A stretch of DNA of 64,000 bases from an uncultured Prevotellaceae bacterium (GTDB lineage: Bacteria; Bacteroidota; Bacteroidia; Bacteroidales; Bacteroidaceae), in NCBI GenBank assembly GCA_946407895.1, contig CAMJQA010000005.1, forward strand, positions 1 through 64,000. Direction: 5' to 3'. The position numbers were made by a program, and so were the translations under genes. A model generated the notes under the pieces. It worked only from the letters and a program-made list of their open reading frames with translations. It was not told the origin of the DNA and did not search any database. The stretch's first letter is position 1; each line of letters starts with the position of its first letter. Shown in pieces: positions 8,647 to 18,342 of this stretch.

Positions 8647-9711
8647 ATGAAACACACATTTTTTATCGGTTTGGCACTGACAGGGTTCTTCCTGCTGTCG
8701 TGCAGCCAAGAAAAGAAAGATGCAGAGACGCAGACTCCGGTAGTCCGCATAGATACCGTAGCTGCCATGGGGCAGTATGCCGCCCTGCAGTATCCGGGGC
8801 GTGTAGTTCCGGCCCGCGAGGTGAATGCCTCCTTCAAGGTGGCCGGAACGCTCAGGAAAGTATTTGTCGAAGAGGGTCAGCAGGTACGCGCCGGTCAGGT
8901 GCTGGCCGAGATAGACCCCGTGGATTACCAGGTACAGCTCAGTGCCACCGAGGCTGAATATGCCCAGATAAAAGCCGATGCTGAGCGTGTGATAGGCCTT
9001 TATGAAGAGGGCGGCACTACGGCCAGCAATTACGACAAGGCCCGCTACGGCCTGCAACAGATAGAGGCTAAGCTGCAGAATCACCGCAATCAGTTGGCCT
9101 ATACCCGTATCTACGCCCCCTTCTCGGGTCGCATCCAGACAAAGTGGTTCGAGGGCGGCGAGACCGTCTCGGCCGGTATGCCCATCGTATCTGTACTTTC
9201 CGACGGCCACCTGGAGGTGGAAGTGAACCTGCCCGCCACGTCCTATATGCACCGGCAGGAGTTCAGCAGCTATAGCTGTATGCTCGATGTGATGCCCGAT
9301 ACCCCGCTGGCCCTGCAGCCCATCAGCATCCTGCCCAGGGCCAATGCCAATCAGCTCTATACTATGCGCCTTCGCCTGGGCGAGGGCCTGGAGCGTGTGG
9401 CACCAGGCATGTCGGCCTGGGTTACCATACATACCACCGACTCCCTGTCGGGCCAGATGAGCGTACCCTCTACCGCACTGGTTGAGGAGGGCGGCCACTC
9501 CTATCTCTATCGCTATACCCCCGAGTCGGGCATGGTACGCCGCGTGTCGGTCAGCGTAGAGCGGCTCCATACGGATGGCACGGCTGTCGTGTCTGGTGCC
9601 TTGCATCCAGGCGAACTGGTGGTATCCTCGGGTGCTCACCACCTGAAGGACGGCCTGAAGGTCGATCTTCTGGCACCCATATCGAAAACTAACGTGGGAG
9701 GCTTGCTATGA
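8647..9711 (+). CDS. RND efflux periplasmic adaptor lipoprotein
   Basis: The track ORF opens at 8551, but the start at 8647 gives a proper lipoprotein signal, MKHTFFIGLALTGFFLLSC, with Cys19 as the lipidation site. The mature part has the membrane-fusion layout: a lipoyl half-motif (AGTLRKVFVEEGQQVRAGQ), an alpha-helical hairpin, the second half-motif (IYAPFSGRIQTKWFEGGE), then beta-barrel and membrane-proximal domains. It bridges the inner-membrane pump and the outer-membrane channel. Its stop overlaps the pump start in ATGATGGA. A CTTTTGC...CAACCTTTGC region near 8562-8600 may hold a degenerate promoter. The exported substrate cannot be deduced. Confidence 0.9.
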   Translation: MKHTFFIGLALTGFFLLSCSQEKKDAETQTPVVRIDTVAAMGQYAALQYPGRVVPAREVNASFKVAGTLRKVFVEEGQQVRAGQVLAEIDPVDYQVQLSATEAEYAQIKADAERVIGLYEEGGTTASNYDKARYGLQQIEAKLQNHRNQLAYTRIYAPFSGRIQTKWFEGGETVSAGMPIVSVLSDGHLEVEVNLPATSYMHRQEFSSYSCMLDVMPDTPLALQPISILPRANANQLYTMRLRLGEGLERVAPGMSAWVTIHTTDSLSGQMSVPSTALVEEGGHSYLYRYTPESGMVRRVSVSVERLHTDGTAVVSGALHPGELVVSSGAHHLKDGLKVDLLAPISKTNVGGLL

Positions 9712-12700
9712 TGGATTTCGGGAAATGGGCTTTCATTAACCGCAAGCTGGTTTATTTCCTGGTGGCTGTCCTGCTCCTGGGCGGTGCGTGGTCCTGCTAC
9801 GAGATGAGCAAGCTGGAGGACCCCGAGGTTAAGGTGAAGCTGGCTATGGTTGTCACGACCTATCCGGGTGCCTCGGCCCATCAGGTAGAGATGGAGGTGA
9901 CCGACGTCCTGGAGAAGCAGATACGCACGATGGGCGATATAGATAATGTAGAGAGCTATTCCTATAACGACCTCTCCATCATCCAGGTAGAGCTGCGCAG
10001 CACTATCAGCAACGACCAGGTGGAACAGTGCTGGGACCGTCTGCGACGCAAGGTGCACGATGCCGAGTCTCATTTGCCCGAGGGGGCCAGCATACCCGTA
10101 ACGAAGGAGGACTTCAGCGCCGTCTATGGCATGTTCTATGCCCTCACCTCGGACGGCCTGTCCGAGCGCGACCTCAGCCGATACGCCGAGCTGGTGAAGC
10201 GCGAGGTGGCTTCCCTGGACGGCGTGGACCGCGTAGAAATATATGGCGAGCAGAAAGACTGCATCCATATCCGCCTGCTGCAGGACAAGATGTCCAGCCT
10301 GGGCGTCCTGCCGGCCGAGGTGCTGGCTACCCTGCGGGGGCAGAACCGTACCTCCTATGCCGGCTATTACGATAATGGCGACCAGCGAATCCGCGTTACT
10401 GTGGCCGACCGTTTCCAGACTGTGGCCGATATCCGGCGCATGCTCGTTCAGGGACACGAGGACGACCAGCTACGCATCAGCGACATTGCCGATGTGGAAA
10501 AGAGCACCGAGACGCCCGTCCGCAATGCCCTTACCTACGATGGCCAGCGCGCTCTTGGCCTCCTGGTGGCAGCCTCTTCGAGTGCCGATATCGTAAAGGT
10601 GGGCAAGGCCGTGAACCGTCGCATCGATGACCTGCGACAGACACGTTTCCCCACCGGGGTGGAGTGCCACAAGGTCTTCTATCAGCCCGACCGCGTCACC
10701 TCCTCACTGGGCACCTTCGTCATAAATCTCATTGAGTCCGTCCTTATCGTGGTTATCGTACTGATGTTCACTATGGGGTTCAAGAGCGGGCTCATCATCG
10801 GAGCCAGTCTGGTGGTCATCGTCTTCGGTTCCTTCCTGGTGCTGGGCAGTGCCGACGGAACCCTGCAGCGCGTCTCGCTGGGCTCCTTCATCCTGGCAAT
10901 GGGCATGCTGGTCGATAATGCAATCGTAATAATAGACGGCATACTGGTGGACCTGAAGAGCGGCAAGTCGCGCATGGAAGCCATGACCTCCATTGGACGC
11001 CGCACGGCCATGCCCCTTCTGGGAGCTACGGTCATCGCCATTCTCTCCTTCCTGCCCATCTTCATGTCGCCCGATACGGCAGGCATCTATGTGCGCGACC
11101 TCTTCATCGTACTGGCTGTCAGCCTGCTGCTGAGCTGGGTGCTGGCGCTTACGCATGTCCCCCTGATGGCCGACCGTCTGCTGAAGGGCGAGAAGAAGAC
11201 ATCGGAAGACAGCAGACAGCAGGGCGCAGAGAATCTCTATCAGGGCCGCACCTACGAACTTCTGGGCCGTCTGCTGCGTTTATGCCTTGGGCATCGGCTC
11301 ACCGTCACGGCAGTCATGCTGGGTCTGCTGGCACTCTCGCTCTTGGGCTATCCCTATATGCGCCAGGGCTTCTTCCCCGATATGGTCTATGACCAGTGCT
11401 ATATGGAGTACAAGTTGCCCGAGGGAACCAATAGCACTCGCGTACAGAAAGACCTGGACAGTATCCAGGCCTACCTGCTTACACGTCCCGAGGTGACACA
11501 CATCACAGCCTCCATAGGCGGTACGCCAGGCCGCTACAACCTGGTGCGCACCGTGCCCCTGCCCTCCCTTTCCTACGGCGAACTCATCATCGACTTCAAG
11601 TCTCCCAAGGCACTCGAGGAGAATATCTCGGAGATTCAGTCCTACCTGACGCGTCATTATCCCGATGCCTATGTGAAGGTGAAGAAGTATAACCTGATGT
11701 TCAAGAAGTACCCCATCGAACTGCAGTTCCAGGGGCCCGATCCTGCCGTCCTGCATGCCCTGACGGACAGCGCCATGCAGATTATGAAGCAGAGCGGTCT
11801 GGTACATCTCGTCACTACCGACTGGGAACCTCGGGTGCCTGTGCTCACCGTCGATTACGACCAGGCCTCGGCCCGTACCATCGGGCTGAGCCGCCACGAC
11901 CTGAGCCTCTCCCTCATGACGGCCGGGGGCGGTATTCCCGTGGGTAACTTCTACGAGGGTATCTATCCAAATAATATCTATGTGAAGTGCGTGAACGAGA
12001 AGGGACAGCCCATCGAAAACCTCCAGGACATGCAGGTCTTCTCCATGATGCCCTCGCTGATGGGCCTGGCCAACAAGGATAACCTTGTCCGTCTGAAGAC
12101 GGGCACCCTCACCCGGGAGCAGCTGATGGCCGACCTGCTGGGGACCACCCCCTTGCGCCAGGTGAGCCGCAATATCTCCGTGGAGTGGGAGGATCCTGTA
12201 GTTCCACGCTATAACGGTCAGCGCATGCAGCGGGCACAGTGCTCGCCCCGCGACGGCTACGAGACAGAGAAGACGCGTGCAGCCCTGGCCCGCCAGATAG
12301 AGCAGAAGATTAAGCTGCCCGCCGGATACACCATGAAGTGGCAGGGCGAGAAGGCAGCCAGCGACCGCAGCATGAAGTACCTCTTTGCCAACTTCCCGAT
12401 GGCTATCATCCTCATCATAGCCATCCTCATCATGCTCTTCCGCGACTACCGCAAGCCGCTCATCATTTTCTGCTGCATACCCATGCTTTTCGTGGGTGTC
12501 GTCTCCACGGTACTGCTCACGGGCAAGACCTTCACCTTCGTAGCTATTGTGGGTGCCCTGGGCCTGATAGGTATGATCGTCAAGAACGGCATCGTGCTCA
12601 TGGACGAGATTACCCTGCAACTGGAGAGCGGCGTGGAGCCGATAACGGCCCTCGTACAGAGCAGCCAGAGTCGCCTCCGCCCGGTCATGATGGCTTCGCT

Positions 12701-12872
12701 CACTACCGTACTGGGCATGATACCCCTCCTGGGCGATGCCATGTTTGGCAGTATGGCCGTAACCATTATGGGCGGCCTCCTGTTCGGAACGCTCATTACC
12801 CTGCTGTTCATTCCTGTGCTCTACGCTATGTTCTTCGGAATTAAGAACCAGAAGTCTGCAGATGAAAAGTAA
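9708..12872 (+). CDS. RND-family efflux transporter, inner-membrane pump
   Basis: This 1054-residue protein has the usual RND length and topology: twelve predicted membrane segments and two large periplasmic loops. TM4 carries MGMLVDNAIVIIDGI, where the proton-relay Asp pair of AcrB appears as Asp-Asn. TM10 carries MIVKNGIVLMDEI with the conserved Lys. It should form a homotrimer driven by the proton gradient and work with the adaptor before it and the TolC-like channel after it. The start overlaps the adaptor stop, so the two are translationally coupled. The altered Asp pair suggests a branch other than AcrB itself. Substrate is unknown. Confidence 0.92.
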   Translation: MMDFGKWAFINRKLVYFLVAVLLLGGAWSCYEMSKLEDPEVKVKLAMVVTTYPGASAHQVEMEVTDVLEKQIRTMGDIDNVESYSYNDLSIIQVELRSTISNDQVEQCWDRLRRKVHDAESHLPEGASIPVTKEDFSAVYGMFYALTSDGLSERDLSRYAELVKREVASLDGVDRVEIYGEQKDCIHIRLLQDKMSSLGVLPAEVLATLRGQNRTSYAGYYDNGDQRIRVTVADRFQTVADIRRMLVQGHEDDQLRISDIADVEKSTETPVRNALTYDGQRALGLLVAASSSADIVKVGKAVNRRIDDLRQTRFPTGVECHKVFYQPDRVTSSLGTFVINLIESVLIVVIVLMFTMGFKSGLIIGASLVVIVFGSFLVLGSADGTLQRVSLGSFILAMGMLVDNAIVIIDGILVDLKSGKSRMEAMTSIGRRTAMPLLGATVIAILSFLPIFMSPDTAGIYVRDLFIVLAVSLLLSWVLALTHVPLMADRLLKGEKKTSEDSRQQGAENLYQGRTYELLGRLLRLCLGHRLTVTAVMLGLLALSLLGYPYMRQGFFPDMVYDQCYMEYKLPEGTNSTRVQKDLDSIQAYLLTRPEVTHITASIGGTPGRYNLVRTVPLPSLSYGELIIDFKSPKALEENISEIQSYLTRHYPDAYVKVKKYNLMFKKYPIELQFQGPDPAVLHALTDSAMQIMKQSGLVHLVTTDWEPRVPVLTVDYDQASARTIGLSRHDLSLSLMTAGGGIPVGNFYEGIYPNNIYVKCVNEKGQPIENLQDMQVFSMMPSLMGLANKDNLVRLKTGTLTREQLMADLLGTTPLRQVSRNISVEWEDPVVPRYNGQRMQRAQCSPRDGYETEKTRAALARQIEQKIKLPAGYTMKWQGEKAASDRSMKYLFANFPMAIILIIAILIMLFRDYRKPLIIFCCIPMLFVGVVSTVLLTGKTFTFVAIVGALGLIGMIVKNGIVLMDEITLQLESGVEPITALVQSSQSRLRPVMMASLTTVLGMIPLLGDAMFGSMAVTIMGGLLFGTLITLLFIPVLYAMFFGIKNQKSADEK

Positions 12873-12886
12873 AGAACTGAAGAAAG

Positions 12887-14245
12887 ATGAAACGATATAT
12901 ATATATTATAATAATGTGTCTCGCCCTGCCCCTTTGCCAGGCCCAGGCACAGCCGCTTAGCATAGAACAGTGCCGCCAGATGGCACTGAAGTTCAACAAG
13001 GAGCGCCAGTCGGCCACTCTGAGCACCGAGGCTGCCCGCTTCACCATGAAGAGCTATTATGCCCAGTTCTTCCCCAATCTCTCGCTGGCCGGCTTTGGTA
13101 TTTACGATACGGGCGACGGCGGGCTGAATGTGGAGGGGGGCATGCTTCCCGTGGGCTCTATGGCTACGGGCAGTTTTGTGCCTTCCGGCAGTTTTGCCTA
13201 TTTCCCTGGGCTCAATCTGGACTACAAGCTGGGCTTCATCTACTCGGGCAGCGTGGTCCTGAAGCAACCGCTCTATATGGGAGGCCGTATCCAGGCTGCC
13301 TATAGGATGTCGCGTATGGCCGTCGATCTATACCGTCAGGGTGAGCGGATGACCGAAGCCGAGGTCATACAGCGGGCCGATGAGGCATACGCACGAGTCG
13401 TGAATGCACGCGAGCTACAGCAGGTGGCCGAGAAGTACCAGGCCCTGTTGCTTGAGCTGGACAAGAACGTGGAGAGTGCCGTCCGCCACGGGCTTAAGAT
13501 GGAGAACGACCGCATGAAGGTGCAGGTAAAGCTGAACGAGGTAGAGCTGCAGCTACGCCGTGCCCAGAATGGTGTGCGGCTGGCTACAATGAACCTCTGC
13601 CACGCTACGGGCCAGCCCCTCGGCACCCCCCTGGAGGTAAGCTCCCAGTACCCGGCTGTGGATGATGCCCAGGCCATTCAGACCGATGATGTGAGCGCCC
13701 GGCCGGAGATAGCCATGCTGGACTATCAGCGGCAGATAGCCGGTCAGCAAGTGCGACTGGCACGCAGCGAGATGTTGCCCCAGCTGGCCCTGTTGGCCAA
13801 GTACGGATATACGCATGGAGTGGAGTTCAACGGCCGTAGCCTCCTCGACGGATGGAACTTTGCCGGCGGGGTAACCCTTAGTATCCCCCTCTACCACTTC
13901 GGCGAGCATTCGAACAAGGTTAAGGCCGCCAAGACCAGGCTGCAACAGTCCGAGGTAGAACTCGAGAATAAGCGGGAACTGATGCTGCTGGAACTGAACC
14001 GTGCGGCTAATAACCTGGACGAGGCCCGCCTGGAGGTGTCTCTGGCCGAGAAAACACTTGCTCAGGCCGAGAACAGCATGAAACTGAGCCGTCAGCAATA
14101 CGATGCCGGGCTGGAACCCCTGAGCGACTACCTCGAGTCGCAGGCTACCTGGCAGCAGGCATACGAGTCGCTGGTGAATGCGCATTTCCAGCGCTATCTC
14201 TCTTCGGTGGCCTACCTCAGGTCTGCCGGCATGCTGGTTCAGTGA
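12887..14245 (+). CDS. TolC-family outer-membrane efflux channel
   Basis: The 452-residue protein starts with a signal peptide (MKRYIYIIIMCLALPLCQAQA) and has two OEP repeats of long helices, as in TolC: about 25-230 and 240-450. The second repeat includes the typical DAGLEPLSDYLESQATW. It should trimerise in the outer membrane and form the exit duct of this tripartite pump. It lies 14 bp behind the pump gene and closes the operon. A GC-rich hairpin follows within 10 bp of the stop. Confidence 0.9.
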   Translation: MKRYIYIIIMCLALPLCQAQAQPLSIEQCRQMALKFNKERQSATLSTEAARFTMKSYYAQFFPNLSLAGFGIYDTGDGGLNVEGGMLPVGSMATGSFVPSGSFAYFPGLNLDYKLGFIYSGSVVLKQPLYMGGRIQAAYRMSRMAVDLYRQGERMTEAEVIQRADEAYARVVNARELQQVAEKYQALLLELDKNVESAVRHGLKMENDRMKVQVKLNEVELQLRRAQNGVRLATMNLCHATGQPLGTPLEVSSQYPAVDDAQAIQTDDVSARPEIAMLDYQRQIAGQQVRLARSEMLPQLALLAKYGYTHGVEFNGRSLLDGWNFAGGVTLSIPLYHFGEHSNKVKAAKTRLQQSEVELENKRELMLLELNRAANNLDEARLEVSLAEKTLAQAENSMKLSRQQYDAGLEPLSDYLESQATWQQAYESLVNAHFQRYLSSVAYLRSAGMLVQ

Positions 14246-14252
14246 AACGTGT

Positions 14253-14280
14253 GGGCAAGGGGGGCCTTCTTGCCCCCCTT
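14253..14280 (+). terminator. Terminator after the efflux operon
   Basis: GGGCAAG at 14253-14259 pairs with CTTGCCC at 14269-14275, followed by a C/T tract. It lies directly behind the TolC-like stop and between convergent genes, so it may serve both. Confidence 0.6.
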
Positions 14281-14323
14281 CTCTCCTTCCCTTGGCAGGA
14301 TGTAATTCCTCCATCCTTCCTCT

Positions 14324-14800
14324 CTATTTCTCCTTCTTCCCTTCTTCCTTGTCATTATTCTCAAAGAAGTAGGCGGGCGGCTCGTCCAGGTCGAGCAATG
14401 GCGGCACGGGCTTGTCCTCGGCAAGAATCTTGTAGGGGATGCCCGTTTTGGGCAATATGGTAAACTCCATCATGCCGAAGCCCGCGGCTATGATGCCCAG
14501 CTGGCGGGCGGCTGCACGGCTCAGGTCAACAATGAACTTCCTCGAGAAAGGTCCCCGGTCAGTCACCTCCACCACCACTTCCTTTCCATTCTTCAGGTTC
14601 TTCACCTTCAGCATTGTGCCGAAGGGCAGCTTGCGGTGTGCACAGGTCATGCTGTCGCGATTATAGGGCTGCCCGTTGCTCATCTTCCGGCCATGTAGTT
14701 TATCCGAGTAGTAAGAGGCATTCCCCTTGAATGTCTCCTGACCACGAATGATGCCGGCCAGCAATACAACGATAAGGCATACTGCGAGTCTATTTATCAT
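14324..14800 (-). CDS. RlpA-like septal ring lytic transglycosylase family protein
   Basis: The track ORF begins at 15010, but its first 60-70 codons run across the divergent wza promoter and show no signal. The start at 14800 gives a signal peptide (MINRLAVCLIVVLLAGIIRG) and a 158-residue product; 14815 is the alternative. The mature part is a double-psi beta-barrel with the RlpA hallmarks ASYYSDKLHGRKMSNG, LPFGTMLKVKNL and VEVTDRGPF. RlpA proteins bind or cleave denuded peptidoglycan. No SPOR domain is present, and the C-terminal tail is acidic and lysine-rich. A TACCTTG-like -7 box lies near 14830 on the minus strand. Confidence 0.85.
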   Translation of the reverse strand: MINRLAVCLIVVLLAGIIRGQETFKGNASYYSDKLHGRKMSNGQPYNRDSMTCAHRKLPFGTMLKVKNLKNGKEVVVEVTDRGPFSRKFIVDLSRAAARQLGIIAAGFGMMEFTILPKTGIPYKILAEDKPVPPLLDLDEPPAYFFENNDKEEGKKEK

Positions 14801-14881
14801 GCTCGTTTGGTGCATTACGATTGATTTCGGGGTGCAAGGTAGCCCTTTTTCTCCAGTTGGGCAAGTAAATTGTACTTTTAT

Positions 14882-14912
14882 TTTGTGTTTATCACAGTTT
14901 TTCGTAAATTTG
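14882..14912 (+). promoter_or_regulatory. wza-like gene promoter
   Basis: TTTG at 14882-14885 and TAAATTTG at 14905-14912 lie 19 bp apart, a perfect consensus. It rules out the 14748 start offered by the ORF track and supports 14934. Confidence 0.8.
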
Positions 14913-14933
14913 TCGGCAATTTCGTATCCATTC

Positions 14934-15752
14934 ATGAATAGAAAAGTATTGTTTCTCGGAATATGCATGGTCTGCTGGACTATGTTTTTCACGTCTTGCG
15001 TATCAAACAAGAAGATGATTTATCTGCAGGGTGCCAAGGATGCCTACGCCGTTCCCCGCGAAATCCTGCAGGCCTTCGAGCTGAAGGTGCAGCCCGACGA
15101 CCAGCTGGCCATATCGGTGAGCAGCAAGGATGCCCAGCTGGTGCAGAAGTTCAACAACACCACGCTCATTGGCGGAGCCAACAACTCCACCACAGGCACC
15201 AACAACATCAACGTATCCTCCGGAGTGGCCTATTTCCAGGTTGACAAGGCCGGCAATATCGCCTTCCCGCTCTATGGCACTCTGCATGTAGGCGGCCTGA
15301 CCACGCGCCAGATCTCCGATATGCTGCAGGAGCGCTTCCGCTCGCAGGACATACTGGATGCCGTGGTGAACACCAAGGTAATGAGCTTCAAGGTCACCGT
15401 AATGGGCGATGTGCAGACTCCCGGCACGCAGACCTATCAGGGCGAACGCCTCACCGTGCTCGAGGCACTGGGCAGGGCGGGCGACCTGAACAACAGCGCA
15501 CATCGTGACCACGTGCTTGTGGTGCGCGAGGAGGACGGACGGCGCACGGCCTATGAGCTCGACCTGCGCGACTACGAATCCGTCTTCCAGTCGCCGGCCT
15601 ACTACCTGCAGCAGAACGACGTCATCTATGTGCAGCCCAACAAGAGCCAGCGCGTAAAGGGCAGCACCGGGTTTACCTGGCTCACCGTGGGCAGCACCCT
15701 CGTGGGTATGGTAGTGTCAGTAGTCTCACTGATCGTAGCCCTGAAGAGGTAG
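14934..15752 (+). CDS. Polysaccharide export outer-membrane lipoprotein (Wza-like)
   Basis: Starting at 14934, 22 bp after a consensus promoter, the product has 272 residues and a lipoprotein signal ending FFTSC. It contains the poly-export domain (QPDDQLAISVSSKDAQLVQKF onward) and an SLBB-like domain (KVTVMGDVQTPGTQTYQGE). A C-terminal hydrophobic segment (LTVGSTLVGMVVSVVSLIVA) may cross the outer membrane, as the C-terminal helix does in Wza. It should form the ring through which capsule or exopolysaccharide leaves. The tyrosine autokinase gene follows after 47 bp, and the pair is the usual export core of a Bacteroidales capsule locus. Confidence 0.9.
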   Translation: MNRKVLFLGICMVCWTMFFTSCVSNKKMIYLQGAKDAYAVPREILQAFELKVQPDDQLAISVSSKDAQLVQKFNNTTLIGGANNSTTGTNNINVSSGVAYFQVDKAGNIAFPLYGTLHVGGLTTRQISDMLQERFRSQDILDAVVNTKVMSFKVTVMGDVQTPGTQTYQGERLTVLEALGRAGDLNNSAHRDHVLVVREEDGRRTAYELDLRDYESVFQSPAYYLQQNDVIYVQPNKSQRVKGSTGFTWLTVGSTLVGMVVSVVSLIVALKR

Positions 15753-15754
15753 AA

Positions 15755-15799
15755 CCCTAATCCTTTGAACCCCTTTAAACCCTTGAAACCCCCGAACTA
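15755..15799 (+). repeat. AACCC/TTTGAACC leader tract before wzc
   Basis: The 47-bp gap between the wza-like and wzc-like genes is a run of imperfect AAYCCTTTGAACC words. Similar tracts lie at 21043, 25579, 49022 and 55812, all next to gene ends or starts. Confidence 0.55.
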
Positions 15800-18169
15800 A
15801 TGAAACAAGCACATAAAACCGTTGAGGAGACCTTCACCCTGCGTGATGCCCTAGAGATATTCCTGGACCATTGGAAATGGTTCCTTCTGTCCGTCATCCT
15901 GTGCCTTGGCCTGGCCCGTCTGTACATAGCCTCGCGCCCCAATCTATACCGTCGGCAGGCCGTCATGCTCGTAAAAGACGACAGCGGAGTGGGCGGACGC
16001 AGGGCAACGGGCGGCCTGGATGCCCTCATGCAGCTCAATGGCGTGCTCGGAGGAACAAGCATCAAGAACGAGGTTTACATCCTGCGCTCCTTCCAGCTGA
16101 TGCAGGAGGTCGTCAAGAACCTGCACCTTGACGTCACCTACACCTACAAGACCCGCCTGAAGCCCATCTCGCTCTACAACGAGCGCCCCGTCACCGTGCA
16201 GTTCCTCAGCGACTACGCCGAGCCCCTTGCCTTCCGGCTGGAGTTCCACAACGCCCAGGAGTGTACCATCTCCGAGGTGCGCTACGGCCAGAAGCTCCAG
16301 GAGCAGCAGTTCACCCGCCGCGTGCGCATAGGACAGCAGGTCGACACCCCCTACGGCCAGTTCGTCATCCTGCCCGTCGAGGCACGCCTGGAACCCTTCA
16401 TCGGGCACAGCATCACCGTGCGCCGCCTGAGCATCGAGGACGCTGCCATCGTGGCCTGCAGCAAGATCACCAGCAGCGAGATGGACAAGGAGAGCACCCT
16501 GGTGCGCCTCACCTGCACCGACTCCAACATACAGCGGGCCGACGACATACTGAACGGCATACTGGAGGCATACAAGCGCAGCATCATCGAGGACAAGAAC
16601 CAGATGGCCCAGGGCACGGCCGACTTCATCGACGAGCGCATAGAGCTCATCAGCCAGGAGCTGAGCCAGATAGAGGGCCAGCTGGCCCACTTCAAGCAGC
16701 AGACCGGGCTGGTCGATCCCAAGTCGAATGCCGATGCCTGGCTCAATCAGAGCTCCGCTGCCCGTCAGCGCACCGTGCAGGTGGAGACCCAGTGCGAGGT
16801 CGTACGCTACCTGCACGACTACATCCGGCAGAACAGCGGCGAACACAGCCTCATCCCCACCCTTGGCGGCGTGTCCGACCCCGGCATACAGACCCAGATA
16901 AGCCAGTTCAACCAACTCATGCTCGAGCGCAACAAACTGGCCGGCAACGCCAGCGAACAGAGTCCGGCCGTGGCCGAGCTGGACGGCACACTCTCGCAGA
17001 TGAGGGCAGCCATACTGGCCTCCATACAGGGCTTCCTCTCCTCGCTGGAGGTACAGCTGCAGCGCGCACAGCGCGAGGAGAGCGGACTGCGCTCCACCCT
17101 TACCGCCGTGCCCGAGAAGGAGCGCCAGGTGCTCGACATAGCCCGCCAGCAAGGCATCAAGAGCACCCTCTACACCTACCTGCTCAACAAGCGCGAGGAA
17201 ACCGCCCTGCAGCTGGCCATCACCGAGGCCAACATACGCGTCGTGGAGCGCCCCTTCGGCAACCGCTTCCCCGTGGCACCGCGCCGCGCCGTCATCAGCC
17301 TCTTCGCCCTCATCATGAGCCTCGTGCTGCCCTACTTCTACTATCGCGTCAAGGGGCTGCTCAACATGGGCGTACGCGGGCGCAAGGACATTGAGGCCCT
17401 CACCACCATACCCGTGCTTGGCGAGGTGCCCCACCGCAAGGACGGGCTGGGCGACGCCGACATCATCGTGGCCCACCAGGCAGACGACCCCATCTGCGAG
17501 GCATTCCGCATGCTGCGCTTCAGCATGAACTTCATGGGACGCGACGCCCGCGTCATCATGTTCACCAGCACCATGCCCGGCGAGGGCAAGACCTTCATCA
17601 GCCGCAACTTTGCCGCCACCCTGGGCATGACGGGCAAGAAGGTAGTGCTCATGGACACCGACATACGCAAGCGCACACAGAGCAAGCTGTCCTCCATGAG
17701 CCGCCACCAGGGACTCACCTCCTACCTCTCCGGCGCCGTCGACGACGTAAGCCAGCTGGTAGTCACCGAGAATGCCCAGTGCAACCTCGACTTCATGCCA
17801 GCCGGCGTCACGCCGCCCAACCCCGCCGAGCTGCTCATGAGCGACCGCCTGGAGAGCTGCCTCACCGAACTGAAGAAACGCTACGACTATATCATTATAG
17901 ACAACGTGCCGGCCCAGGTTGTGGCCGATGCCGGCATCGTGAACCGCGTGGCCGACCTTACCATCTACGTCATTCGCGAGGGCAAGGTAGACCGCCGCTT
18001 CCTGCCCGAGCTGGAACAGCTCCACCAGGAAGGCAAGTTCAACAACCTGTGCATCGTCATCAACGACGCCACAATGGAGAAGAAACGCTATGGCTACGGC
18101 TATGGCTACGGCGAACCCCAGAAGCGCAGCCTCTGGGACAAGCTCCGGGGCCGGGGCAAGAGGAGGTAA
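15800..18169 (+). CDS. Capsule chain-length tyrosine autokinase (Wzc-like)
   Basis: The 789-residue protein has an N-terminal Wzz domain with a first membrane segment near 28-46, a long coiled-coil periplasmic part, and a second membrane segment near 494-512. A cytoplasmic BY-kinase domain (about 540-760) follows, with the Walker A TMPGEGKTFISRN and the Walker B DTDIRKR/IIIDNVP motifs. The tail has a tyrosine cluster RYGYGYGYGE, the usual autophosphorylation site. It controls polymer length and export with the Wza-like protein. No glycosyltransferase, flippase or polymerase follows. After the stop, about 30 codon-like triplets (18178-18267) without a start may be a relic of another gene. Confidence 0.92.
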   Translation: MKQAHKTVEETFTLRDALEIFLDHWKWFLLSVILCLGLARLYIASRPNLYRRQAVMLVKDDSGVGGRRATGGLDALMQLNGVLGGTSIKNEVYILRSFQLMQEVVKNLHLDVTYTYKTRLKPISLYNERPVTVQFLSDYAEPLAFRLEFHNAQECTISEVRYGQKLQEQQFTRRVRIGQQVDTPYGQFVILPVEARLEPFIGHSITVRRLSIEDAAIVACSKITSSEMDKESTLVRLTCTDSNIQRADDILNGILEAYKRSIIEDKNQMAQGTADFIDERIELISQELSQIEGQLAHFKQQTGLVDPKSNADAWLNQSSAARQRTVQVETQCEVVRYLHDYIRQNSGEHSLIPTLGGVSDPGIQTQISQFNQLMLERNKLAGNASEQSPAVAELDGTLSQMRAAILASIQGFLSSLEVQLQRAQREESGLRSTLTAVPEKERQVLDIARQQGIKSTLYTYLLNKREETALQLAITEANIRVVERPFGNRFPVAPRRAVISLFALIMSLVLPYFYYRVKGLLNMGVRGRKDIEALTTIPVLGEVPHRKDGLGDADIIVAHQADDPICEAFRMLRFSMNFMGRDARVIMFTSTMPGEGKTFISRNFAATLGMTGKKVVLMDTDIRKRTQSKLSSMSRHQGLTSYLSGAVDDVSQLVVTENAQCNLDFMPAGVTPPNPAELLMSDRLESCLTELKKRYDYIIIDNVPAQVVADAGIVNRVADLTIYVIREGKVDRRFLPELEQLHQEGKFNNLCIVINDATMEKKRYGYGYGYGEPQKRSLWDKLRGRGKRR

Positions 18170-18342
18170 GTAATCATAAATGACAGGCTGAATCTCTATG
18201 TGGCCGATGAGTTTTATAAGAGAAAAAAGGCTAGTCGGTCTTTCACTGCCTCATGCACTTGATTCCTCACCACAGGGGCAATGCGCCAAACCCCAAGGGC
18301 TGTGTTCTCGGAGCGATACCTAGCAAGCAGGAATATTAAGCC

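Noticed and set aside
15944-18025. 693-codon minus-strand ORF antisense to the wzc-like gene
   Set aside because: It is rich in Ala, Gly, His, Val and Leu as expected from the reverse of a high-GC gene, and has no domain.
18178-18267. Thirty open codons directly after the wzc-like stop
   Set aside because: They have no start codon and no recognisable homologue; too short to call beyond a possible relic.
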